Positions 1-8,512 of a DNA stretch of 35,671 nucleotides are shown in pieces. The position numbers and the translations under genes were made by a program. Position 1 is the stretch's first letter; every line of letters starts with the position of its first letter. This stretch comes from an uncultured Lachnospiraceae bacterium. Lineage in GTDB: Bacteria; Bacillota; Clostridia; Lachnospirales; Lachnospiraceae. The stretch covers positions 1-35,671 of the forward strand of contig CATXUX010000037.1 in assembly GCA_958402795.1 (NCBI GenBank), in the 5' to 3' direction. The notes below the pieces were generated by a model. The model saw only the letters and a list, made by a program, of their open reading frames with translations, searched no databases and was not told the origin of the DNA.

Positions 1-2980
1 CGATCCGTTTATAGATATCCCGTTTCTGGTATTCGTTCGGAATATAGCTGTCCGGAATATAAGCGTCCAGATTCAGATCCATCGTCGTGGTAAATGTATC
101 CGTTTCATCCAGTTCTCCTTTTTCGATACGCACAGCCTCATTGAGCATCTTGCAGTACAGATCATATCCGACCGCTTCCATGTGTCCGTGTTGTTCCGCT
201 CCCAGCAGATTGCCGGCCCCCCGGATCTCGAGATCACGCATGGCAATCTTGATTCCCGAACCAAGTTCTGTAAATTCGCGGATCGCGGCAAGACGTTTCT
301 CCGCAGTCTCCTGCAGAAGTTTGTCTCTGCGGTACAGAAGAAAGGCATATGCCATCCGGTTCGACCGCCCCACTCTTCCCCGGAGCTGATAAAGCTGGGA
401 GAGTCCGAAACGATCTGCGTCCTGTATGATCATCGTATTTGCATTCGGAATATCCAGACCGGTCTCAATGATCGTCGTACACACCAGCACATCTACTTCT
501 CCGTTCATAAAGTCATACATGATATTTTCCAGCTGGCGCTCGTTCATCTGTCCATGCGCATAGGATACCACGGCGTCCGGAACCAGTTTCTGCACTTTCA
601 GCGCCACATCCGCGATATCATTCACGCGATTGTACACATAGTATACCTGTCCGCTGCGGGCAAGCTCCCTTTCGATCGCCTCCCGAACCATTTCATCATT
701 GTACTCCATCACATACGTCTGGATCGGCATCCGGTCCATCGGCGCCTCCTCAAGCACACTCATATCCCGGATCCCGATCAGGCTCATATGGAGTGTCCGC
801 GGAATCGGGGTCGCCGTCAACGTCAGCACATCCACATTTTGTTTCAGTTTCTTGATTTTTTCCTTGTGTGTCACGCCGAAGCGCTGTTCTTCATCAATGA
901 TCAGCAGACCAAGATTCTTATAACCGATATCTTTCGATAGTACCCGGTGCGTACCGATCACAATGTCCACCAGTCCTTTTTTCAGATCCTGCACGGTCTT
1001 CTTCTGTTCTTCCGCAGTCCGGAACCGGCAGAGCAGATCCACGCGCACCGGAAAATCCTTCATCCGCTGGACAAATGTATTGTAATGCTGCTGGGCAAGG
1101 ATGGTCGTGGGAACGAGATACACAACCTGTCGGTTCTCCTGCACGGCCTTGAATGCGGCACGGATCGCGATCTCTGTCTTTCCGTATCCCACATCCCCGC
1201 AGATCAGACGGTCCATGATCTTCGGACTTTCCATATCTTTTTTTACGTCCTCGATCGCCTGAATCTGGTCATCGGTCTCTTCGAACGGAAACATCTCCTC
1301 AAATTCTTTCTGCCATACGGTATCCGGTCCGTACACATAACCATCTGCCTGCTGCCGTGCCGCATACAGCTCCACCAGATCTTTTGCGGCGATCTGCACC
1401 GCCGAACGTACCTGTTTCTTCGTCTTCTGCCACTGGCCTGTCCCCAGCTTGTTCAGCTTCGGCTTTTTGGCGTCCGCCCCGGCATATTTCTGGATCAGGT
1501 CAAGCTGGGTTGCCGGAATGTACAGAATCCCATTATCCGCGTAGCTGATCTTCATATAATCCTTCGTGATCTTATCAACCTGGAGCTTCTCAATTCCATG
1601 GTAGATCCCGAGGCCATGGTTTTCATGCACGACATAATCTCCCGGCTTCAGCTCCGCGAAATCCTGTATCTTCTGCCCGTCATGCGATTTTTTCCGCTTC
1701 TTTTTTTTCCTTTTTCTGCCGAAAATATCACTCTCTGCAATGACCATGAATTTCAGCATCGGATATTCATATCCTTCTTCTACATGACCGTAAGTGACGA
1801 GGATTTCCCCCGGCTGCACTTCCCGCTCCATATCCTCACTGTAAAAACTGGCAAGATCATAATCCCGCAGATCTTCCGCCAGACGCTTTGCCCGGGTACG
1901 TGAACCGGAGAGAAGCACGACACGGTATCCGTTTCTTTTCTGACGCTTCATGTCCATCGCCAGCATCTCAAAACTGTTATTGTACGGGTTCACACTCTTT
2001 GCCTGAATGCTGTAGGTTTTCCTGACACAGAAATCACCGCAGCGTGATTCCAGCATTGTAAATCCGATCCCCGAATACTGATTAATCTTCTCCACAATCC
2101 TGCCGGAGGAAAATACTTGCAGTCCGCCCTCTTTCTCCAGTCCGGCGCTTTCCCGGTTCTCGGCGCTGTTTATATATTCCTGTTCCGCCTCTTTCGCACG
2201 CTCCTGCAGACGTACCGGCTCATCGAGAAACAGCAGGGTCTCTTCCTGTGGGAAATAATCCAGAAAGGTCACTGCGCCGGTTTCTGAATCCGGTTCGTCT
2301 GACGCCGGATAAACAATGGTCTGCTCCATATTCTCTATGGATCTCTGACTGTCCGGCTCAAAACTGCGGATGGAATCAATCTCGTCTCCCCACAGTTCGA
2401 TCCGCACCGGATTCTCCTCCGTAAGCGGATAAATATCCAGTATTCCGCCCCGCACGGCAAACTGACCCGGACCTGCCACCTGTGTTTCCCGCTCATATCC
2501 GATCCGGGAGAGCTTCTTCTGGGTATCCGTGAAATCCAGTCTGTCTCCCACGGTAAACTGCAGAATATTTTCGTTCACCGTTTTCCACGGCGCAACGCCG
2601 TCCAGAAACGCATCAATCGTTGTAAACACCGTGACAGATTCATCCTCCGCACATTCATGCAGTGCCCTGATCACTTCCATCCGCTGCCCCAGCAGATATT
2701 TTCCTTTGATATCTGCCTGGTAGAACAGCAGATCCTTGGCAGGATAATAGAATGTATGCTCGTCCAGAAAACGATATTCTTCATATGACTGTTTTGCTTT
2801 TTCCTCACCAGAAAAAACGATGAGGCGGTACCGCTGCCCATCGCTGAGTGTATATGCCAGATGTGTCTTCTGTGAATTTACGCAGCCGGTGATCTGCAGG
2901 ATTCCCCGGCCTTTTTTTCTGTTCCGTAAGATTTCCTCATAATCCGCAAGTTCCTTCAGCGGAGCCAACAATGCTTTCAC
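1..2980 (-). CDS. mfd: Transcription-repair coupling factor Mfd (3' end beyond window)
   Basis: Mfd is a DNA translocase that removes RNA polymerase stalled at lesions and recruits the UvrA/B excision system. About 993 residues are visible and the C-terminus lies beyond the left edge. In order: the UvrB-like N-terminal region; a polybasic stretch (GRKRKKKKRKK, about 1690-1730); the RNA-polymerase interaction domain (LKPGDYVVHENHGLG); the helicase core with Walker A GDVGYGKTE near 1180-1205; the DEEQ box; LTATPIPRT; and the RecG-like QLRGRVGR region. The start is a GTG at 2980 (protein begins MKALLAPLKEL) preceded by GAGG. It lies 3 bp after the pth stop, the classic pth-mfd pair, so the two are probably co-transcribed. 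The family assignment is secure. The GTG is inferred from the ribosome site; a TTG a few codons later is less likely. Confidence 0.96.
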   Translation of the reverse strand, partial: MKALLAPLKELADYEEILRNRKKGRGILQITGCVNSQKTHLAYTLSDGQRYRLIVFSGEEKAKQSYEEYRFLDEHTFYYPAKDLLFYQADIKGKYLLGQRMEVIRALHECAEDESVTVFTTIDAFLDGVAPWKTVNENILQFTVGDRLDFTDTQKKLSRIGYERETQVAGPGQFAVRGGILDIYPLTEENPVRIELWGDEIDSIRSFEPDSQRSIENMEQTIVYPASDEPDSETGAVTFLDYFPQEETLLFLDEPVRLQERAKEAEQEYINSAENRESAGLEKEGGLQVFSSGRIVEKINQYSGIGFTMLESRCGDFCVRKTYSIQAKSVNPYNNSFEMLAMDMKRQKRNGYRVVLLSGSRTRAKRLAEDLRDYDLASFYSEDMEREVQPGEILVTYGHVEEGYEYPMLKFMVIAESDIFGRKRKKKKRKKSHDGQKIQDFAELKPGDYVVHENHGLGIYHGIEKLQVDKITKDYMKISYADNGILYIPATQLDLIQKYAGADAKKPKLNKLGTGQWQKTKKQVRSAVQIAAKDLVELYAARQQADGYVYGPDTVWQKEFEEMFPFEETDDQIQAIEDVKKDMESPKIMDRLICGDVGYGKTEIAIRAAFKAVQENRQVVYLVPTTILAQQHYNTFVQRMKDFPVRVDLLCRFRTAEEQKKTVQDLKKGLVDIVIGTHRVLSKDIGYKNLGLLIIDEEQRFGVTHKEKIKKLKQNVDVLTLTATPIPRTLHMSLIGIRDMSVLEEAPMDRMPIQTYVMEYNDEMVREAIERELARSGQVYYVYNRVNDIADVALKVQKLVPDAVVSYAHGQMNERQLENIMYDFMNGEVDVLVCTTIIETGLDIPNANTMIIQDADRFGLSQLYQLRGRVGRSNRMAYAFLLYRRDKLLQETAEKRLAAIREFTELGSGIKIAMRDLEIRGAGNLLGAEQHGHMEAVGYDLYCKMLNEAVRIEKGELDETDTFTTTMDLNLDAYIPDSYIPNEYQKRDIYKRI

Positions 2981-2983
2981 ACT

Positions 2984-3562
2984 CTATTCCTCTTTCTTTT
3001 TCCTGTTAAATGCATTCATCGCCTCACCGATCTGCCCGTTCACGATCATTCCGGCAGCCTCTGCCGCAAGGGCATACCCTTCCTCCATCTGTTCCCGCTC
3101 CGCCCTGGAAAAATGCCCCAGCACATAATCTGCAAGATCATATTTCGGAGGTTTCTCCCCTACTCCGATCTTAATACGCGGAAATACCTGAGTTCCGGTA
3201 CAGGCAATGATATTTTTTATCCCGTTGTGTCCCCCTGCGCTTCCCTTTGCACGGATACGAAGCTGCCCTGTCCCCAGACTCACGTCATCATAGATGACGA
3301 GCAGCTCCTGTTCCACATCAATTTTATAGTATTCCACAAGGCTTGCCACACTCTCTCCGCTCAGATTCATAAATGTCTGAGGCTTTGCAAGAATGACTTT
3401 CTGTCCTTCCATCATGCCCTTCCCGATCAGGGCGCGGTGCTTCTTCGTGTCCACGTTAATATTATATTTTTCTGCGATGGCATCTATTACATCAAATCCG
3501 ACATTGTGCCGGGTTCCCTCGTATTCTTTGGAAGGATTCCCCAGTCCCACGATAATAAACAT
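2984..3562 (-). CDS. pth: Peptidyl-tRNA hydrolase
   Basis: Pth cleaves the ester bond of peptidyl-tRNA released from stalled ribosomes and recycles the tRNA in the cytoplasm. The 192-residue length is typical. The N-terminal GLGNPSKEYEGTRHNVGF block carries the catalytic His (residue 20), and the family motifs FMNLSGESV, DDVSLGTGQLRIR and GSAGGHNGIKN follow. The ATG at 3562 has a modest AAAGG ribosome site. The gene is followed directly by mfd, a pairing conserved across Firmicutes. A divergent plus-strand gene begins about 50 bp upstream, so the pth promoter should lie in that gap or inside the neighbour; I found no convincing one. Confidence 0.97.
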   Translation of the reverse strand: MFIIVGLGNPSKEYEGTRHNVGFDVIDAIAEKYNINVDTKKHRALIGKGMMEGQKVILAKPQTFMNLSGESVASLVEYYKIDVEQELLVIYDDVSLGTGQLRIRAKGSAGGHNGIKNIIACTGTQVFPRIKIGVGEKPPKYDLADYVLGHFSRAEREQMEEGYALAAEAAGMIVNGQIGEAMNAFNRKKKEE

Positions 3563-3615
3563 AATTTTCTACCTTTCATCATACAATGTTAAAAACTGTA
3601 CCGGGAGGTTTTTCT

Positions 3616-4053
3616 ATGGGTTCGAAAACAAAAATTGTCGTCCTGCATATGAAAGAAATCATATATACCATTATTTTTGCTGCACTCGCCATCCTGCTGA
3701 TCGTCCTTCTTACCGTCATGTTCCGCAATGACGCAGACGAAGGCAGCTCCGTCCCTGACAGCCGGAAATATACGCCGGGTACTTACACCTCCACTCTGAC
3801 GCTCAACAACGCAAATCTTGAGGTGGAGGTAAGTGTCGACGAATCACAGATCAATTCCATCCGGTTCTCAAATCTGGATGAAAGCGTATCTACGATGCTT
3901 CCTCTGATTCAGCCGGCCATGGAAGAGATCGCACAGCAGGTCTATGAAACACAGTCTCTGGATAACATCTCACTTCCGGAAGAGTCACCCTACACCTCTC
4001 AGGTGATCCTGAATGCCATATCTGAGGCCGTAGAAAAAGCCGCAGCCAACTGA
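3616..4053 (+). CDS. Membrane-anchored FMN-binding-like domain protein
   Basis: This is the only plus-strand protein gene in the backbone. The start is ATG 3616, chosen because GGGAGG lies 7 bases upstream; the product is 145 residues. One membrane segment spans about residues 14-36, followed by an extracellular domain. The domain resembles the FMN-binding fold of Rnf/Nqr-type proteins: YTPGTYTSTLTL, then VEVSVDESQINSIRFS, and a C-terminal D-x-IS...YTSQVILNAISEAVEKA helix. The usual SGAT(S/T) flavin-attachment motif is not present; the equivalent stretch reads LPEESPYTS. Covalent FMN is therefore doubtful and this may be a structural relative. It is divergent from pth and convergent with the next gene, with a shared terminator at its end. 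Function unknown. Confidence 0.75.
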   Translation: MGSKTKIVVLHMKEIIYTIIFAALAILLIVLLTVMFRNDADEGSSVPDSRKYTPGTYTSTLTLNNANLEVEVSVDESQINSIRFSNLDESVSTMLPLIQPAMEEIAQQVYETQSLDNISLPEESPYTSQVILNAISEAVEKAAAN

Positions 4054-4069
4054 AAGCTGCGGCTTTTTT
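4034..4069. terminator. Bidirectional intrinsic terminator
   Basis: AAAAAGCCGCAGC (4034-4046) pairs perfectly with GCTGCGGCTTTTT (4056-4068) around a 9-base loop that contains the TGA stop of the plus-strand gene. The A/T tails give a U-run when read on the plus strand. It also sits downstream of the minus-strand genes that read towards it, so it can serve both convergent units. Confidence 0.85.
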
Positions 4070-4092
4070 CCAGCGGTTCTCTATCTTCCGGA

Positions 4093-4356
4093 CTATCCTT
4101 CCACGATCAGATACTGACCGTTCGGCAGCGGAAATACTTCTGATGCTTCTTCCAGCTCGTCGCGTCCCATTGCGCTGACGTCCACGCCGTTTTCAGCAAA
4201 GTATTCACGCACCTCATCGAGCGAATCCACGACTACTGCCATACAGTCTTCCAGAAAAGCCTCTGCGGCCTCGATCGTTTCCGCGACCGGCTCGTCATAT
4301 AGCTGAGACTGGTTTTCCAAGAAAGTCAACAAGCATTCTTCACTGTATTCGTTCAT
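4093..4356 (-). CDS. Small acidic protein of unknown function
   Basis: An 87-residue, strongly acidic protein with no membrane segment or signal peptide. It looks helical at the N-terminus (ECLLTFLENQ, ETIEAAEAFLEDC) and ends in PLPNGQYLIVEG. AGGGAGG lies 7 to 8 bases before the ATG, so it is very probably translated. It starts only 12 bp after the stop of the HAD phosphatase gene and is probably co-transcribed with it. I do not recognise the family. It is the last gene of its unit, ahead of the bidirectional terminator. Confidence 0.75.
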   Translation of the reverse strand: MNEYSEECLLTFLENQSQLYDEPVAETIEAAEAFLEDCMAVVVDSLDEVREYFAENGVDVSAMGRDELEEASEVFPLPNGQYLIVEG

Positions 4357-4368
4357 GTCATAACCTCC

Positions 4369-5025
4369 CTAATCCTTTATCAGTTTCATGATTTCCTCCG
4401 GTGAATCCACGATCAGTCCGGCGCCGGCCTCCTCCAGCTTTTTCCTTCCGCGGAATCCCCACGTCACTGCGGCAGTCTGTATCTGTGCCGCTTTTCCGGT
4501 CGCTACATCCACCTCTGAATCACCGATGTACAGCGTCTCTGAAGGTTTTACACCCAGTTTCTCTGTAATCATCCACACCGCGGTCGGGTCAGGCTTGCGG
4601 GGCATATCTTCTGTCTGCCCCTGAATCCACTGGAACGTCCCCTGCCCGAATATCTCCTCCACCACATGAACCGCCTGCCTGTGTGGCTTATTCGACAATA
4701 CCGCAAGCCGGATTCCAGATTGTTGCATCAACCTTAGCATTCCGGTAATTCCATCATAAGGTACTACATGATATGTGCAGTTCGCATCAAATATACGTCC
4801 GTATATCCGCATCGCTTCCTCAATCCGTACCAGTTGCTCCTCCCCTGAACAGGCAAGCGCCTTCTCCATCAGAACCCTTGCGCCGTTTCCTACATACTGC
4901 CGGCACTGGCTGTCTGATATCTGTGGGAGTCTCATCTCTTTTAATGTTTCGTTTACCGAAAAAGTCAAAGATTCCAACGTATCTGCCAGAGTGCCGTCCA
5001 AATCAAATATGCATGCTTTATACAT
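4369..5025 (-). CDS. HAD-superfamily phosphatase, phosphoglycolate phosphatase-like
   Basis: A haloacid-dehalogenase hydrolase of the Gph/PpaX type that removes phosphate from small molecules. All four motifs are visible in the 218-residue form starting at ATG 5025: FDLDGTLADT (nucleophile Asp8 and Asp10), the LSNKP Ser of motif II, RKPDPTAV Lys of motif III, and YIGDSEVDV Asp of motif IV. The insert between motifs I and II is an all-helical cap. A longer form from ATG 5064 is open, but it has no ribosome site and adds residues that do not belong to the fold, so MYKACIF is preferred (weak AAAGG upstream). The exact substrate (phosphoglycolate or pyrophosphate) cannot be told from sequence. 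Confidence 0.88.
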   Translation of the reverse strand: MYKACIFDLDGTLADTLESLTFSVNETLKEMRLPQISDSQCRQYVGNGARVLMEKALACSGEEQLVRIEEAMRIYGRIFDANCTYHVVPYDGITGMLRLMQQSGIRLAVLSNKPHRQAVHVVEEIFGQGTFQWIQGQTEDMPRKPDPTAVWMITEKLGVKPSETLYIGDSEVDVATGKAAQIQTAAVTWGFRGRKKLEEAGAGLIVDSPEEIMKLIKD

Positions 5026-5112
5026 GGTCCCTTTATACCCTTTCCTTTGGTCTATGTTTATCATAGTATGAAGGGATCAAAATTTCAATATAAAATTACG
5101 TTTTCTTACATA

Positions 5113-5895
5113 TTATTTTTCCATAAGGTACTGGCGCATCGTTTTCAGTGCATTTTTTTCCAGCCGGCTTACCTGCGCCTGTGAAATCGAGATTTCCTGC
5201 GCAACCTCCATCTGTGTTTTTCCTTCAAAAAAACGGAGCCTGATAATATGCCGTTCCCGTTCTCCCAACTGTTCCATAGCCGCCTCCAAAGACAGTTCCT
5301 CCACCCAGTTTTCTTCCCTGTTTTTTTTATCGCTGACCTGATCCATCACATACAGCATGTCCCCGCCCTCACTGTAAACCGGCTCGTACAGACTGACCGG
5401 ATTCTGGATCGCATCCATGGCGAACACAATGTCCTCTTTGGCGATCCCAATCTCGTCTGCGATTTCCTGAACCGTTGGTTCTTTCATGTTTTTCTTTATA
5501 TAGTTTTCTTTTGCGTAGATTGCTTTATATGCTGTATCGCGCAAAGACCGGCTCACCCGGATCGAATTGTTGTCGCGCAGATAGCGGCGGATCTCCCCGA
5601 CGATCATCGGCACGGCATAGGTTGAGAATTTCACCTCTCTGTCCGGATCAAAATTATCCACTGCTTTCATCAAACCCACACAGCCGATCTGAAACAGGTC
5701 GTCTGCATTTTCATTGCTTGCGGAAAACCGCTTGATCACGCTTAACACAAGGCGCAGGTTTCCCTTGATGTATTCCTCCCTCGCTTCCTCGTCCCCCTCT
5801 TTGATCCGCGCAAACAAAGCCTCCTTCTCCTCTTCTCCGAGGAGCGGAAGCCTTGCTGTGTTTACTCCGCATATTTCTACTTTGTTAAGAGCCAT
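5113..5895 (-). CDS. sigG: Forespore sigma factor SigG
   Basis: RNA polymerase sigma factor of the late forespore. The 260-residue length and the N-terminus MALNKVEICGVNT are diagnostic of SigG. Region 2 shows NLRLVLSVIKRF, DDLFQIGCVGLMKAVDNFD and FSTYAVPMIVGEIRRYLRD; region 3 shows PTVQEIADEIG; region 4 ends with the helix-turn-helix SISQAQVSRLEKNALKTMR. GGAGG lies 9 bases before the ATG. Upstream there is only a weak candidate for a forespore promoter (TGAGAA, 18 bp, CATGAAA around 5915-5950), consistent with SigF/SigG control but not convincing. In most relatives sigG directly follows sigE; here an RNase gene lies between them. Confidence 0.97.
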   Translation of the reverse strand: MALNKVEICGVNTARLPLLGEEEKEALFARIKEGDEEAREEYIKGNLRLVLSVIKRFSASNENADDLFQIGCVGLMKAVDNFDPDREVKFSTYAVPMIVGEIRRYLRDNNSIRVSRSLRDTAYKAIYAKENYIKKNMKEPTVQEIADEIGIAKEDIVFAMDAIQNPVSLYEPVYSEGGDMLYVMDQVSDKKNREENWVEELSLEAAMEQLGERERHIIRLRFFEGKTQMEVAQEISISQAQVSRLEKNALKTMRQYLMEK

Positions 5896-6019
5896 AATCT
5901 GAATCCTCCTGCCAGATGTATTTCATGTTTCATCTAGTAGAATTCTTCTCAATTGCGGTTCCTGTTATTCTGTCCGTAAAGAAATAAAAAAAGTTTTAGT
6001 CCTTGACAAATGCCCCATT

Positions 6020-7633
6020 CTACAGTTCCCGGTTATCCCATTTATCGGACAGATTATTGATCTGCGCTTCAAATTTTGCCTTATCCTTGTTTGCCAGTCC
6101 TTCGTTTTTATGGATGACCTCCATCAGACGTTTTCCGGCCGCAACCAGACGCTCAAACGCAGCGTCCGCTTTCTTCATGGCAGGTTTCTTTGCCTTAACC
6201 GGGATCGGTCTGCCCTCCGTCAGAATGGTATCCGAGGCCAGATCGAACGATCCGCCTGAATATGGAGCAAAAGCCGGACATCCGAGTTCCTCCTCTACCG
6301 TCCGGGCGAATTCATCCGTCACGGTATCCTCCCCGTGTACTACAAACACATGTTTTAGCGGCGTCCGGAAACCGTGCAGCCATTGCAGCAGCCCTTCTTT
6401 GTCCGCATGGCCGCTCACGCCATGGAGACTCTCAATCCTCGCATGAACCTCGATCTCCTCCCCGAACAGCTTGACGTGCTTTTCTCCTTCCAGCAGCCTG
6501 CGTCCTAGTGTGCCGTTTGCCTGGTAACCTACAAACAGGATCGTACATTCCGGACGCCAGAGATTATGCTTCAGATGATGCCGGATGCGGCCCGCATCAC
6601 ACATACCGGACGCAGAAATGATCACCTTGGGGTGTTCGATCGTATTGATCTGTTTGGATTCATCACTGGTCGTCATAATCTTCAATCCGGAAAATACAAG
6701 CGGATTTACTCCGTCGTTGACCAGCGCAAGCGCCTCATCGTCAAAGCAGTCACGCATATTTTTCGAAAAAACCTTTGTCGCCTCGATCGCCAGCGGACTA
6801 TCCAGGTATACCTCAAATCCCGGATATTCCGGGATCAGATTCTTTTCTTTTATTTCCCGGATAAAGTACAGCATTTCCTGTGTCCTTCCTACGGCGAAGG
6901 ACGGGATTACCACGTTGCCGCCCCGGTCAAAGGTTTCCTTCAGAATCCGGGTAAACTCCCCGATATAATCTATCTTTTCCGTACTGTGCAGACGGTTTCC
7001 GTATGTAGATTCCACGACCACATAATCTGCTGTGTGCGTGTAAGACGGATCTTTGATGATCGGCTGGTTCCGATTTCCGACATCGCCGGAAAATACGATT
7101 TTCCTTGTTGTCCCGCCTTCTGTCAGCCACACCTCGATGCTTGCAGAGCCGAGCAGATGCCCCACGTCGGTGAAACGGATCTCAATCCCGTCGCACAGCC
7201 TGATCCGCTGCCCGTAGCTGCACGGCACAAACAGTTCAATTGCATCCAGTGCATCCTGCATCACATAGACCGGCTCAAATTCCGGCTGTCCGGCCCGCTT
7301 TCCTTTCCGGTTGCGCCACTCAGCCTCAAACTCCTGAATGTGCGCGCTGTCACGAAGCATGATGCTGCAAAGATCCGCTGTCGCATAAGTCGTTAAGATC
7401 TGCCCTTTGAATCCATCCTTTACCAGTTTCGGAAGCATTCCCGAGTGATCGATGTGCGCATGTGTTAAAAGTACATAATCCACCGACTCCGCCGAAACCG
7501 GAAGTTCCAGATTCTTGTACAGATCCGGTCCCTGTTCCATCCCGCAGTCAACCAGAATGTTCTTTCCTGCCGCCTGCAGAAGATGACAGCTTCCGGTCAC
7601 TTCATGCGCCGCTCCGATAAATGTCAGTTTCAT
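6020..7633 (-). CDS. Beta-CASP metallo-beta-lactamase RNase
   Basis: A zinc-dependent ribonuclease of the metallo-beta-lactamase/beta-CASP class (CPSF73-like), 537 residues. Metal ligands are visible: THAHIDH (His58, His60, Asp62, His63), the VGHLLGSAS His, FSGDVGN Asp, and the C-terminal GVSGHADKEG His. The beta-CASP insert carries VIPSFAVGRTQEML and the ASGMCDAGRIRHHL block. A Lys-rich C-terminal tail of about 75 residues follows the catalytic part. It begins after a terminator and its own promoter, so it is an independent unit placed between sigE and sigG. The ribosome site (GGAG) is about 13 bases from the ATG, rather far. It is a cytoplasmic RNA-processing enzyme by homology; the specific target is unknown. 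Confidence 0.92.
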   Translation of the reverse strand: MKLTFIGAAHEVTGSCHLLQAAGKNILVDCGMEQGPDLYKNLELPVSAESVDYVLLTHAHIDHSGMLPKLVKDGFKGQILTTYATADLCSIMLRDSAHIQEFEAEWRNRKGKRAGQPEFEPVYVMQDALDAIELFVPCSYGQRIRLCDGIEIRFTDVGHLLGSASIEVWLTEGGTTRKIVFSGDVGNRNQPIIKDPSYTHTADYVVVESTYGNRLHSTEKIDYIGEFTRILKETFDRGGNVVIPSFAVGRTQEMLYFIREIKEKNLIPEYPGFEVYLDSPLAIEATKVFSKNMRDCFDDEALALVNDGVNPLVFSGLKIMTTSDESKQINTIEHPKVIISASGMCDAGRIRHHLKHNLWRPECTILFVGYQANGTLGRRLLEGEKHVKLFGEEIEVHARIESLHGVSGHADKEGLLQWLHGFRTPLKHVFVVHGEDTVTDEFARTVEEELGCPAFAPYSGGSFDLASDTILTEGRPIPVKAKKPAMKKADAAFERLVAAGKRLMEVIHKNEGLANKDKAKFEAQINNLSDKWDNREL

Positions 7634-7688
7634 ATTTTATCATCCGCTCCTTTCTGAATTTTTGATTATCCGTTTTATTTATACATAC

Positions 7689-7717
7689 AGTATAACATTC
7701 CTGAGCCGGATGGTAAA
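7689..7717 (-). promoter_or_regulatory. SigA-type promoter of the beta-CASP RNase gene
   Basis: On the minus strand, TTTACC (7717-7712) and TATACT (7694-7689) are separated by exactly 17 bp. They sit between the sigE terminator and the RNase start about 55 bp downstream. Match by eye is 4/6 and 5/6. Confidence 0.6.
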
Positions 7718-7720
7718 GCC

Positions 7721-7749
7721 AAAAAAGCCGGCGGACAGATTCCCGCCGG
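7721..7749 (-). terminator. Intrinsic terminator of spoIIGA-sigE
   Basis: On the minus strand, CCGGCGG (7749-7743) pairs with CCGCCGG (7734-7728) around an 8-base loop and is followed by CTTTTTT. It lies 22 bp after the sigE stop. Confidence 0.88.
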
Positions 7750-7771
7750 ATTCAGAATATGTTTTTTACGA

Positions 7772-8512
7772 TTACTCATAACGCACCATTTCCCGCCTGA
7801 GCCGCTGCATGATCTTTTTTTCCAATCGTGAAATATAGGACTGTGATATCCCCAGATAATCTGCCACTTCTTTCTGTGTCTTTTCTTCCCCATCCGGATT
7901 ATTCAGGCCAAAGCGCATCTCAATGATCAGACGTTCCCGGCTGGAGAGCTTTCCGATCGCCTGAACCAGCAGTCTTCGTTCTGCCTCGTCCTCCATATCC
8001 TTGTAGATCGTATCTTCCTCCGTTCCGAGAATGTCGGAAAGCAGCAGTTCATTCCCATCCCAGTCCACATTCAGTGGTTCGTCAATGGATACCTCCAGTT
8101 TTGTCTTATTGTTTCGCCGCAGATACATCAGGATTTCATTTTCGATGCAGCGGGAAGCATAAGTTGCCAGTTTAATTTTCTTCCCGGGATTAAACGTATT
8201 GATCGCCTTGATCAGACCGATCGTCCCGATTGAGATCAGATCTTCTACTCCAACTCCCGTATTGTCAAACTTCTTTGCTATGTATACGACCAGACGGAGA
8301 TTATGCTCGATCAGCGTTTGTTTTGCCTCCTGATCCTGCCCGGTTCCAAGCCTGCTGATCATCTCCTGCTCCTCTTCAGATTCCAGCGGCGCAGGCAGCA
8401 CATCAGAGCCGCCGATATAATACACGTCATTCTGATTCGCAAAAAACACATTTTTAAATTCCTGCACGTTTCTCCATTTCAGCCGTTTTTGTACTGCTGC
8501 ATTTACGATCAT
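7772..8512 (-). CDS. sigE: Mother-cell sigma factor SigE (pro-form)
   Basis: Early mother-cell sigma factor of sporulation, 246 residues. The N-terminal stretch of about 30 residues ahead of DVYYIGGSDVLPAP is the pro-sequence removed by SpoIIGA. The following blocks are near-invariant for SigE: NLRLVVYIAKKFDNTG, EDLISIGTIGLIKA, KLATYASRCIENEIL and DWDGNELLLSDILGTEED. Region 4 is GISQSYISRLEKKIMQRLR. GGGAGG precedes the ATG at 8512. The gene overlaps the end of spoIIGA by 59 bp, so the two are translationally linked, and it is closed by its own terminator. Confidence 0.97.
   Translation of the reverse strand: MIVNAAVQKRLKWRNVQEFKNVFFANQNDVYYIGGSDVLPAPLESEEEQEMISRLGTGQDQEAKQTLIEHNLRLVVYIAKKFDNTGVGVEDLISIGTIGLIKAINTFNPGKKIKLATYASRCIENEILMYLRRNNKTKLEVSIDEPLNVDWDGNELLLSDILGTEEDTIYKDMEDEAERRLLVQAIGKLSSRERLIIEMRFGLNNPDGEEKTQKEVADYLGISQSYISRLEKKIMQRLRREMVRYE

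Noticed and set aside
182..1903. Long plus-strand open frames of 252 and 318 codons
   Set aside because: They lie antisense to mfd, which has clear domain motifs throughout; no ribosome sites and no recognisable product. Same reasoning for the plus-strand frame at 24443-25315 opposite asnB.
5896..5960. Forespore (SigF/SigG) promoter candidate upstream of sigG
   Set aside because: Matches are partial in both boxes and several equally good alternatives exist in the AT-rich gap; mentioned only under sigG.
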